19,411 nt of DNA from NCBI GenBank assembly GCA_964423475.1, contig CAYRFD010000014.1, positions 1 through 19,411 of the forward strand. The letters are read 5' to 3'. Shown here piece after piece: positions 6,165 to 13,347 of the stretch (positions are counted from its first letter, which is position 1; each line of letters begins with the position of its first letter). The stretch comes from JAUPVN01 sp964423475. GTDB taxonomy: Bacteria; Patescibacteriota; Saccharimonadia; Saccharimonadales; CAIOMD01. The notes beneath the pieces are model-generated. The model saw nothing but the letters and a program-made list of their open reading frames with translations, was not told the DNA's origin and did no database searches. The position numbers and the translations under genes were made by a program.

Positions 6165-7581
6165 GCATTTTGATTTTTTAGTTAAAAAAGGCCACCCTAT
6201 TGGTGAGGTTATTAGCGTTAATAGTTTTTTAGTTAAGTTAAAGGGGATGCATCCTGTTAATCAGCATAGTCTAGTTTTATTTGACGACGGATCTAAGGGA
6301 TTTGTTAATTATATTTATGAAGATTATGTAGAGGTTATGCATCTTGGTAATAGGCCACTTTTAGTTGGGTCTACGGCAGTTATGCAACACGATGAGCTTG
6401 TTTGTAAGGTTGGTAAAGATTATGTAGGACGAGTTGTAAACGTAATGGGAGAACCCTTAGATGGCAAAGGCCCAATAGCGGCTGGTGCTACAAGGGCTGT
6501 TTTTAGTAAGGCGCCTCCTATATTTGAGCGTAAACAACTATCTGATCAGCTAGAAACTGGTGTAACCGCTATAGATAGCTTGTTTCCTATTGTAAAGGGC
6601 CAGCGCATGGCACTATTGGGAGATAGCAAATCTGGTAAGAGTACCCTTGTAACACAACTGGCATTGCACCAAAATACTACAGATATTGTAACTATTTATG
6701 TTTTGATTGCAAAAAGACGTGCCGATGTTGACTTATTGCTAAGTAGATTAGAAGCTAAAAATGCCCTTCAAAACACCATAGTTATTGTATCTACACTATT
6801 TGAATCTTTAGTTTTAAGTTATTTAGCTCCTTATGTTGGCTGTGCTATGGCAGAATATTTTTGGCAAGATCAAGATTTAGATGCAACAATTATTTATGAT
6901 GATTTAACTAGCCATGCAATGGCGCATCGTGAGCTGGCTCTTTTGTCTGGAGTAAGCCCTGGGCGAGATTCTTATCCTGGTGATATGTTTTATGCACACA
7001 GCAGCTTGTTAGAGCGAGCAGGTAGACTTGCCAAGAACCAGAAAACACTTACAGCATTACCAATAGTGCACGCTGCTGGGGGTGATATAACTGCATATTT
7101 ACCAACCAACATAATGTCTATCACAGATGGTCAGTGGATACTTGATATGGCGATTTTTAGAGACAGCGTTAGGCCAGCACTTAATACCGGCCTAAGTGTA
7201 ACGCGTGTTGGTGGGGTAGGGCACAATAAGCGTCAGCATAGCATTGCCGCTAGAGTCATGAAAACCCTTGGTCTTTATAGGCAGGCTTTAGAGTTTTCTC
7301 ATTTTGGCTCCGAACTTGCACTAGATGCAAAAAATGATCTTCAAACTGGTAAACTAATATTTTTACTTTTAACGCAAAGCCCAACAGAAACATTTATTTT
7401 AAATGCACAGCAATTAATGTTTGAGATTGTTCTAGATTTAAAAGAGGGTGAAAAACTTGATATCACTATACTAAAGTCTAAGGCAAATGATGCGGCTTGG
7501 CAGATAAAAGATGATGATTCAAACTATGATGACGTTAAGGCAGAACTTAAAAAACAAAGTTTAATTAGGATGCAAAAATGA
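6154..7581 (+). CDS. atpA: F-type ATPase alpha subunit
   Basis: Non-catalytic nucleotide-binding subunit of the alpha3beta3 ring. Counted from the GTG start, the Walker A loop is GDSKSGKS at 156-163 (classical alpha is GDRQTGKT), the Walker B region ends near Asp249, the PGRDSYPGDMFY stretch follows, and the arginine finger Arg351 lies in SVTRVGG, so it can complete the beta catalytic site. At 475 residues it is somewhat short of the usual 500-515, mainly at the N-terminus and in the C-terminal helical domain. The segment replacing the classical GQK stretch reads IAKRRADVD, an unusual substitution. GTG at 6154 is preferred over ATG at 6118 because of Shine-Dalgarno spacing. The gene ends in an ATGA overlap with gamma. 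Confidence 0.93.
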   Translation: MASKHFDFLVKKGHPIGEVISVNSFLVKLKGMHPVNQHSLVLFDDGSKGFVNYIYEDYVEVMHLGNRPLLVGSTAVMQHDELVCKVGKDYVGRVVNVMGEPLDGKGPIAAGATRAVFSKAPPIFERKQLSDQLETGVTAIDSLFPIVKGQRMALLGDSKSGKSTLVTQLALHQNTTDIVTIYVLIAKRRADVDLLLSRLEAKNALQNTIVIVSTLFESLVLSYLAPYVGCAMAEYFWQDQDLDATIIYDDLTSHAMAHRELALLSGVSPGRDSYPGDMFYAHSSLLERAGRLAKNQKTLTALPIVHAAGGDITAYLPTNIMSITDGQWILDMAIFRDSVRPALNTGLSVTRVGGVGHNKRQHSIAARVMKTLGLYRQALEFSHFGSELALDAKNDLQTGKLIFLLLTQSPTETFILNAQQLMFEIVLDLKEGEKLDITILKSKANDAAWQIKDDDSNYDDVKAELKKQSLIRMQK

Positions 7582-8435
7582 GACGTCCTCAAGACATACA
7601 GATAGATATAGATAGCACAAAAACTCTTTTTGACTTAACTAGTGTTTTTGAGGGCATAGCTAGTATGAGGATAATGCAAATTAAAAATCAGGTGCAACAG
7701 AGTGAGGTTTTTTTTGATAGACTATGGCAGATGTATAGCCAAATTAGGGTGGGTTCTGTTTTTAATTTTGGGCATCATGAGTTAGATCAACAAAAAATAA
7801 TAGACAAAGAGTTATATATTGTTATTACAGCAGAGGCAGGGTTAAGTGGTTATATAGACCAAAAACTAATTGGTTGGATGCTTAAATCTTATAATAAAGA
7901 TAAAAACGATATTATAGTGATTGGTCATCATGGAGCGATTTTATTGTCTCAAAGAGGTGTGGCTTTTAAAAAATATTTTAAGCTACCTTCTAAGGATCAA
8001 AATATTAATGTAACCCCTATTATTAAAGAAATCCAAATGTATGCATCCACTGTAGTTTTTTATGAGACATACGTTTCTTTAGCCGTTCAAGATGTAAAAC
8101 AAATCTCTCTTAAGGCCGCCGTAGAAGAACAGGGTAAAGATGCAGAAAAACCAGATGAGATTATTAACGAAGTTACTTATATATTTGAGCCAAGTGCCTT
8201 TGCCGTAGTAGACCATTTAGAAAGATCTATGATGTACATAGCTGTTAGCCAAGTTATTTTAGAATCTAAATTAGCACAGTATGCCAGTAGATTTCAGGCA
8301 ATGACAATTTCACACGATAGAGCATCAGACACTTTATCTGATCTTACGTTAACGCAAAACAGGGCAAAAAGAGCTATCAAAGATGAAAGGCTTAAAGAAG
8401 TAATAAATGGGATGAGAAAGGCCTCGCACGTATGA
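7578..8435 (+). CDS. atpG: F-type ATPase gamma subunit
   Basis: Central rotating shaft of F1. The N-terminal and C-terminal helices forming the coiled coil are recognisable: the start has a divergent RxxxIxxxxxTxxL pattern, and the C-terminus ends with DLTLTQNRAKRAI, matching the LTLxxNxxRQxxI signature. The Rossmann-like middle begins with ITAEAGLSGY, the counterpart of TSDRGLCGG. The 285-residue length is normal. It starts at an ATGA overlap with the alpha stop, with AGGA seven bases upstream, and ends in an ATGA overlap with beta. The N-terminal helix is more divergent from textbook gamma than the C-terminal one, which matters because the lower part of the shaft contacts the c ring. Confidence 0.9.
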   Translation: MRRPQDIQIDIDSTKTLFDLTSVFEGIASMRIMQIKNQVQQSEVFFDRLWQMYSQIRVGSVFNFGHHELDQQKIIDKELYIVITAEAGLSGYIDQKLIGWMLKSYNKDKNDIIVIGHHGAILLSQRGVAFKKYFKLPSKDQNINVTPIIKEIQMYASTVVFYETYVSLAVQDVKQISLKAAVEEQGKDAEKPDEIINEVTYIFEPSAFAVVDHLERSMMYIAVSQVILESKLAQYASRFQAMTISHDRASDTLSDLTLTQNRAKRAIKDERLKEVINGMRKASHV

Positions 8436-9739
8436 AAACAGGCACAGTAATTGTTGTAAAAGACTTGGTAATTAGGGTTGAATTTAGCCAAGATATGCCA
8501 GAAATAGGCGAGATTTTAGAAGTTCAGAATAAAGAAAAAAGTTTATTATTAGTTGAGTCTTTGGTAAGTGATACGGTTGCTAATTGTATTAATTTAAGAT
8601 CAAGTAAAAACATTCAAAAAGCAATGCCAGTAAATATTATGGGTAAGGGTATTGAAATACCGGTTGGTGATCAAGTAATTGGGCGTATTTTTAACGCTTT
8701 AGGCGAACCCCTAGATGGCAAAGAACCGTTAAGTGATGATGTACCAAAGCGTAATATACTAACTTTAGCAAAAAAGAGTACTTCATTTACAGTTAGTAAA
8801 CCAGAGATATTAGAGACCGGAATTAAGGTGATTGATTTTTTTACTCCGTTTGTAAAAGGTAGAAAAACTGGAGTTATTGGTGGTGCTGGTGTAGGAAAAA
8901 CTGTTCTTACAATGGAGCTTATTCATAATATTGCAAGAAGCGGTAATGGCTTGTCTTTTTTTGCGGGTGTTGGAGAAAGGGTAAGAGAGGGCCACGAACT
9001 TTATGAGACTTTAGTTGATTATGATTTATTAAAAAATGCATGTATGCTTTTTGGCCAAATGAACGAGAATCCCGCACAAAGAAGCTTAGTTGCTATTGCG
9101 GCCGCCGCAATGGCAGAGTATTTTAGAGACGAGCAAAAAAAAGATATATTATTTTTTGCAGATAATATGTATAGATTTGTGCAAGCCAAAAACGAGTTAG
9201 CAACTATTATGGATCAAATACCAAGTGAGGGTGGATATCAGCCAACTTTATTTTCTGATGTAAAGATTTTGCAAGATAGATTAAGTTCTAATGAAAACGG
9301 CTCTATTACTAGTATGCAAACAATTTACGTTCCGGCCGATGATTTGTCTGATCCTGCGGTGCAAGCAATTTCTCACGAGCTTGACTCTACTATAGTTTTA
9401 AGTAGAAAAGTTGCTGAACAAGGTATTAGGCCGGCCGTAGATTTAAGTTTAACAACCTCTAGTTTGCTTTCTCCAGATATTGTAGGCGAAGAGCACTATG
9501 AATTAAGCGTTAAGGTGCAGGCAGTTTTACAAAAATATGAACAGTTAAAAGGAATTATTGCAATTATTGGCGAAAGTGAACTTTCTCCTGCGGATAGGGC
9601 AGAATATGCAAAAGCAATAAAACTTATACAGTATTTTACCCAAAATATGTTTGTTACAGAAAAATTAACCGGTTTAGAAGGTGAATATTTTACTAGAAAA
9701 GATACATTAGCGGGTATTTCAGAAATAATTAATAAGTAA
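8432..9739 (+). CDS. atpD: F-type ATPase beta subunit (catalytic)
   Basis: Catalytic subunit that makes or hydrolyses ATP. The key residues are present: Walker A GGAGVGKT at 150-157 (Lys156), the catalytic glutamate and neighbouring arginine in GERVREG (Glu182, Arg183), Walker B Asp244 in FFADNMYRF, the adenine-stacking tyrosine in GGYQPTL (Tyr269), and the VPADDLSDP segment. The DELSEED loop that touches gamma and epsilon reads SELSPAD (382-388), losing two acids. At 435 residues it is shorter than the usual 460-480, with reduction in the N-terminal beta barrel and the extreme C-terminus. Translation is coupled to gamma by the ATGA overlap. It should be active as an ATPase; direction cannot be inferred. 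Confidence 0.96.
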   Translation: MKTGTVIVVKDLVIRVEFSQDMPEIGEILEVQNKEKSLLLVESLVSDTVANCINLRSSKNIQKAMPVNIMGKGIEIPVGDQVIGRIFNALGEPLDGKEPLSDDVPKRNILTLAKKSTSFTVSKPEILETGIKVIDFFTPFVKGRKTGVIGGAGVGKTVLTMELIHNIARSGNGLSFFAGVGERVREGHELYETLVDYDLLKNACMLFGQMNENPAQRSLVAIAAAAMAEYFRDEQKKDILFFADNMYRFVQAKNELATIMDQIPSEGGYQPTLFSDVKILQDRLSSNENGSITSMQTIYVPADDLSDPAVQAISHELDSTIVLSRKVAEQGIRPAVDLSLTTSSLLSPDIVGEEHYELSVKVQAVLQKYEQLKGIIAIIGESELSPADRAEYAKAIKLIQYFTQNMFVTEKLTGLEGEYFTRKDTLAGISEIINK

Positions 9740-9741
9740 AT

Positions 9742-10056
9742 ATGCAGTTAAATAGCTCTAATAATGACCAAGAACAATCTAAAGAAGCAAGTAATAGTAA
9801 AACAAAACTTTTTCACTTAAAAATATATGCCCCATTTAATGTATATTTTGATGGTGAGGTAAAAAGTGTATCTGCGGTTAATAGTACTGGACCATTTGAT
9901 GTTTTAGCTAATCATCATAATTTTTTAACATTATTAAGCCCTTGTAATATCACAATTAGAAAAGATGAAGATCATGCAGTACCTATAATGATAAAGATTA
10001 GTAAAGGCATAATGCAGATTAAAAAAAATGATGTAGTAGTTTTTTTAGATGTTTAG
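9742..10056 (+). CDS. atpC: F-type ATPase epsilon subunit, lacking the C-terminal regulatory domain
   Basis: Last gene of the operon, two bases after beta. Residues about 25-104 form the N-terminal beta-sandwich of epsilon, which binds gamma and the c ring: the FDGEVKSVSAVNSTGPFDVLANH pattern (given here as residues about 37-58) matches the family turn-and-His motif. At 104 residues it stops where the two-helix C-terminal domain should begin. That domain is the ATP-hydrolysis inhibitor in many bacteria, so that brake is absent. An extra hydrophilic stretch of about 22 residues rich in Ser, Asn and Gln precedes the sandwich. The sequence shows no frameshift or remnant of a longer gene in the 12 bases before the convergent neighbour. 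Confidence 0.85.
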   Translation: MQLNSSNNDQEQSKEASNSKTKLFHLKIYAPFNVYFDGEVKSVSAVNSTGPFDVLANHHNFLTLLSPCNITIRKDEDHAVPIMIKISKGIMQIKKNDVVVFLDV

Positions 10057-10068
10057 ATAATAATTAAT

Positions 10069-11100
10069 TTAATCTATAGTTATATAATCAAATGCGCAAC
10101 TACTACTTGGATCACCTGAACTATTTGCATTTATGCTAAAGCCAGTTGTAGAACGATTAATATAATAACCAATACTAGCACAGGCAGCACCTATTGGTGT
10201 TATAACTACGTGTGGAGTTTGACTAAACGGTGCAGAAAAAGTAATATTTGCCAGTGTTCCTGGGCTTGATCCGGGGCTAAAATTTAAGTTAACTGTGCCT
10301 GCTGTATCTGTACCGCTTAAACTTGCGGTACCCGCACCGCCTAACCCGCCACCCCTAGATACTGCTGGTGTACCACCACCGGCATCTATATGGCGATTTA
10401 TTTGTAAATCACTATTTAATATTAGTCTATCTACACTAATTGATGGCGCCGTAATTTGTCCTGCAAAATTACCGCTTCCGCCAACGGTTAGGTTTTGTTG
10501 TACGGCTAATGCTCCTTGTACTGATGTATTACCAGTAATTGCAAGATTGCTGGCAATTTGCACGTTTTCGAATGAGCTTGTTCCAGATACAGTTATTCCG
10601 GGTAAACTCAATGCCCCACCCACCCTAATTGTTCCGGCTACATCTAGGTTTTCTCTTACTAGTACTCTACCATTAAAAACTGCGTTAGAAGATATTGTTA
10701 GGGTTTGTTTAGCGTCTCCAATTTGTTGATCAGTAGAACTGAGTTTTTGTAGTTCTTCTTGGCTTAATTCTTGGCCATTTATTGTAGCTAAATCCTTAGT
10801 TTTATTAGAATTTTGGTAATTTATAAATACAAGAGTAGCAGCTATTGCTAAAACTACAATAAACAATAAAAGATAAATATTAACGTTTTTAATTTTGTCT
10901 TGAAATTTTTGTATTAATTTTGTTTTTGGTATAAAACGTATTTTATCTGAGTCTGTTAAACCGTTTTGATTATTTTTGTTTGCACTTGGAGTATCTAACG
11001 ATTCACTAGCCGCAACACTGCTATTACTAGCAGAAACTACTGTATCGGGGCTGTCTAGATGAGAATCTTCTAGTTGCTGGGGTGGTTGTTTATCTTCCAT
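10069..11100 (-). CDS. Membrane-anchored fibre-like surface protein
   Basis: A 343-residue protein: a Ser/Pro/Gln-rich cytoplasmic start (1-75), one membrane helix (about 76-95), a short charged helical spacer, then an outside region. Residues about 130-230 consist of short repeating beta units of the type xxVxGxLxVxGxxxFxGxI (for example LDVAGTIRVGGALSLPG and TSVQGALAVQQNLTVGG), typical of fibre or bactofilin-like beta-helical stalks. A Gly-rich linker (about 245-260) leads to a C-terminal beta domain (about 262-343) with the VxITPxG and TTGFSINA pattern I associate with phage tail-fibre-like tips in CPR proteins. The three cysteines in the mature part include two in the tip domain. It is convergent with the ATPase operon (12 bases between stops) and divergent from the secreted-protein genes. 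A role in adhesion or a surface appendage is inference. Confidence 0.75.
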   Translation of the reverse strand: MEDKQPPQQLEDSHLDSPDTVVSASNSSVAASESLDTPSANKNNQNGLTDSDKIRFIPKTKLIQKFQDKIKNVNIYLLLFIVVLAIAATLVFINYQNSNKTKDLATINGQELSQEELQKLSSTDQQIGDAKQTLTISSNAVFNGRVLVRENLDVAGTIRVGGALSLPGITVSGTSSFENVQIASNLAITGNTSVQGALAVQQNLTVGGSGNFAGQITAPSISVDRLILNSDLQINRHIDAGGGTPAVSRGGGLGGAGTASLSGTDTAGTVNLNFSPGSSPGTLANITFSAPFSQTPHVVITPIGAACASIGYYINRSTTGFSINANSSGDPSSSCAFDYITID

Positions 11101-11105
11101 ATTTA

Positions 11106-11111
11106 ATAATA
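11106..11111 (-). promoter_or_regulatory. Possible -10 box of the fibre-like gene
   Basis: On the minus strand TATTAT (complement of 11106-11111) ends five bases before the ATG whose first base is 11100. An alternative TATAAT (complement of 11127-11132) would give a leader of about 20 bases without a Shine-Dalgarno. I cannot choose between them. Confidence 0.3.
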
Positions 11112-11173
11112 GTATTACAAGGTTTCATTATATTCTATAATACGATATATCTGTTATAAACGCTAATGTTTGT

Positions 11174-11201
11174 TTGATAGATAGCTTATAAATGCTACTA
11201 T
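11174..11201 (+). promoter_or_regulatory. Promoter of first secreted-protein gene, predicted leaderless
   Basis: A -35 box TTGATA at 11174-11179 is followed after 16 bases by an extended -10, TGCTACTAT, with the hexamer at 11196-11201. The ATG at 11208 comes six bases later, so the mRNA would begin at the start codon. There is no Shine-Dalgarno. Confidence 0.65.
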
Positions 11202-11207
11202 AATTAT

Positions 11208-11990
11208 ATGCTACACAGCAATAAATATTATAAAAAGATTAATTATGTAACAAGTTCAATAAACAATATGTTATTTATTGGATTGTTAATGCTTACTTTA
11301 TCTTTTTGTATAGTATCTAATACATATGCTCAGCCCAAACATACCTCGCCTTCTTATGGCGTAGAGGAGGTGTATTTTGGGGCCGGTGGAGTAACAGACG
11401 CAAATTCTGCAAATTATAATGCAAGAGCTAGTCTTGGTGATACTGTGGTTGGTAATTCAGGTAGTAGCTTGTACCAGATATATGGTGGGTATACCACTAC
11501 AGACGTACCATTTTTAGAGTTTACGATTAGCCAGGTTGCGGTTGATCTAGGAACACAAAGTGTAGCAAGTACCTCTAGTGGTAGTACTACATTTACGGTA
11601 AAAGCCTATTTGTCTAGTGGCTATGTTGTTCAAACCGTGTCCGATCCACCAAAAAATAGTTCTTATACAATGGCTACTCCAAATTCACCAACCCCACCAA
11701 CTGTTGGTGTGGAACAGTTTGGTATGAATTTACGTGCTAATACAGCTCCCAATACTATAGGAGCCGATCCTGTACAGATCCCCGACGCTTCTTTTAGCTA
11801 TGGGCAAGTAAGCCCTGGATATGATACGCCAAATATGTATAAATATAATAAAAACGACAACATTGCTTTTAGCAATAAGAGTAGTGGAGTAACCCAATAT
11901 ACAATTACATACATTATGAATGTATCTAACTTAACCCCATCTGGTGTATATACAATGGATCAATCATTAGTAGCAACGGCAACATACTAA
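11208..11990 (+). CDS. Secreted beta-rich surface protein (EQFG-domain)
   Basis: A 260-residue secreted protein of unknown function. Residues 1-41 are a long signal peptide with a basic start, a hydrophobic core at about 21-36 and a likely cleavage after TYA. Residues about 50-103 form a domain with SANYNARASLGD and YQIYGGYTTTDVPFLEF, a pattern I recall from secreted Saccharibacteria proteins. The rest (about 104-260) is a beta sandwich with a VEQFGMNLR motif at 168-176 and a Tyr-ending C-terminus (VYTMDQSLVATATY). The EQFG motif and the terminal Y-rich strand recur in the next two genes, so the three share a C-terminal domain. There is no membrane helix or LPXTG-type anchor at the C-terminus and no cysteine in the mature part. 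The N-domain differs from that of its two neighbours. Confidence 0.75.
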   Translation: MLHSNKYYKKINYVTSSINNMLFIGLLMLTLSFCIVSNTYAQPKHTSPSYGVEEVYFGAGGVTDANSANYNARASLGDTVVGNSGSSLYQIYGGYTTTDVPFLEFTISQVAVDLGTQSVASTSSGSTTFTVKAYLSSGYVVQTVSDPPKNSSYTMATPNSPTPPTVGVEQFGMNLRANTAPNTIGADPVQIPDASFSYGQVSPGYDTPNMYKYNKNDNIAFSNKSSGVTQYTITYIMNVSNLTPSGVYTMDQSLVATATY

Positions 11991-12009
11991 AATATAATAA
12001 AAATTGTGT

Positions 12010-12038
12010 TTGCACAAATAAAATGTTTATGCTATTGT
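12010..12038 (+). promoter_or_regulatory. Promoter of second secreted-protein gene
   Basis: A weak -35 (TTGCAC, 12010-12015) lies 17 bases before the hexamer of an extended -10, TGCTATTGT (hexamer 12033-12038). The predicted start near 12045 gives a leader of about 35 bases. AGGA at 12073-12076 lies close to the ATG at 12080 and may act as a short-spaced ribosome site. Confidence 0.5.
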
Positions 12039-12079
12039 GAATATGTATATAAAATATAAATAACTTCTGAATAGGAATT

Positions 12080-13309
12080 ATGTTTAAAACTAACATTTCG
12101 GGCATAAAATCAAAGTATTTATTATTTGCTATTATGGTGTTTGTAAGTGTAATATCTTTAAGTTTAATGAATATTCTTACAGCTAAAGCAGATGCTGGGC
12201 AAGTTCAGAGCCGTTCTATACAAATGACAAATTCTGCCACAGGGGCTACAGCCGTTCAATATACTATAAAGTTTAATATTGCTACAGCAAGTACATCGCC
12301 TAACCTAAAAGGTATAGTAGTAGATATATGTTCTGGTAACTCTAGCCCAATAGTTGGGGTTGCTTGCATAGCACCAACAAGTTTTACATGGGGTACTCCT
12401 ACAGTTACCTCTGCAACCGTTGGTGCAAACAACGTAGCAACCTGGACGGCCGGTTTGTTAAATGCTGGTAGAACTTTTACTCTAACCAATGCTACAGGTG
12501 TGACTACTGCCGCTAATGATACTGTTACTATAGTTTTGAGTGGCGTTTCTAACCCTTCTGATGTAGATACCGTTACTGCCGGTAATCAGGTTGGAACATA
12601 TTATGGTAGAATTGTAACTTTTAATGATAATACCCAGGTAGCCAGCTATTTAGCAACCAACGGAATAGCTCAGGCAGGCTATGTAGATTACGGTGGAATT
12701 GCGCTCAGTACAACACAAAGTTTAACGGTTTCTGCTAAAGTGCAAGAGCAAATTACATTTTGTGTATATACAACAGGAACAACTTGTTCTAACGGAACAG
12801 GTACTGCAGTTAACATACCAGATGCAAATACACCATTAACTACTACGGCAGTATCTACGGCAGATGCAAAATTTGGTATTGCAAGCAATGCATTAGGTGG
12901 AGTTACTGTAAGAATGAGGGGCTTTAACCCGGCTAACCCGGCCACGGCGTACCCAACCTTAACGGCCGGTGCTTTTACTATTGATCCTTATGGAGCTGGT
13001 AATGGTGTTTGTACGGCAGACAGTACATCTACTTCTGTTGAGCAATTTGGGCTAAGGGTTATTCCTGCAAGCGCTAATGTAACAGCTGCAACACCTTATG
13101 CCTGTGCTGCTGGCCAACATGGTTGGGATTCTACGGGTAACGTTAATGCAGATAATGTAACTTCTACTTATGGAGATACTATGGCTACTACTGCTGGTCC
13201 ACAGGCAGAAGAGCAAAATACCCTAAATTTTGCTGCTAAAGCGGCCCTAACAACTCAAGCTTCGCTCTATACAATTGGGCTTAATTTTATTGCTACAGGT
13301 ACATATTAA
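12080..13309 (+). CDS. Secreted multi-domain beta-rich surface protein, paralogue A
   Basis: A 409-residue secreted protein. Residues 1-38 are a signal peptide (hydrophobic at about 14-33, likely cut after AKADA). The N-domain (about 42-195) begins SRSIQMTNSATGATAVQY and ends in a GTYYGRIVTF strand. The second domain (about 213-409) begins with the SAKVQEQITFCV strand and ends with a VEQFGLRV motif and a Tyr-ending strand. It is clearly a paralogue of the next gene, which repeats the SRS, NSxxGATxVQY, LSGVxNP, GTYxGRIxTF and FCV landmarks in the same order. Two cysteine pairs (VDIC/VAC in the N-domain, FCV/TCSN in the second) are also shared, suggesting disulfides. It is rich in Thr, Ala and Asn, like S-layer-type proteins. 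No anchor is visible. Function unknown; a host-contact or cell-coat role is inference. Confidence 0.75.
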   Translation: MFKTNISGIKSKYLLFAIMVFVSVISLSLMNILTAKADAGQVQSRSIQMTNSATGATAVQYTIKFNIATASTSPNLKGIVVDICSGNSSPIVGVACIAPTSFTWGTPTVTSATVGANNVATWTAGLLNAGRTFTLTNATGVTTAANDTVTIVLSGVSNPSDVDTVTAGNQVGTYYGRIVTFNDNTQVASYLATNGIAQAGYVDYGGIALSTTQSLTVSAKVQEQITFCVYTTGTTCSNGTGTAVNIPDANTPLTTTAVSTADAKFGIASNALGGVTVRMRGFNPANPATAYPTLTAGAFTIDPYGAGNGVCTADSTSTSVEQFGLRVIPASANVTAATPYACAAGQHGWDSTGNVNADNVTSTYGDTMATTAGPQAEEQNTLNFAAKAALTTQASLYTIGLNFIATGTY

Positions 13310-13332
13310 ATAAAGCGGTATACAATGCTTAC

Positions 13333-13341
13333 TGCTATAGT
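13333..13341 (+). promoter_or_regulatory. Extended -10 of paralogue B gene, predicted leaderless
   Basis: TGCTATAGT (TG at 13333-13334, hexamer TATAGT at 13336-13341) ends six bases before the ATG at 13348. There is no Shine-Dalgarno and no clear -35. The spacing equals that at 11208 and 16424. Confidence 0.6.
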
Positions 13342-13347
13342 AGTTGT

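Noticed and set aside
10054..10075. AT-rich inverted-repeat-like stretch between epsilon and the fibre-like gene
   Set aside because: Only AGAT/ATCT-type pairing in A/T sequence, with no GC stem or T-run; not supportable as a bidirectional terminator.
10295..10729. 144-codon + strand frame opposite the fibre-like gene
   Set aside because: It is a proline/leucine-rich antisense shadow of a repetitive coding region, without promoter, ribosome site or family resemblance.
13331..13344. Near-palindrome ACTGCTATAGTAGT over the -10 box of paralogue B
   Set aside because: One mismatched pair and the self-complementary TATA core make chance likely.
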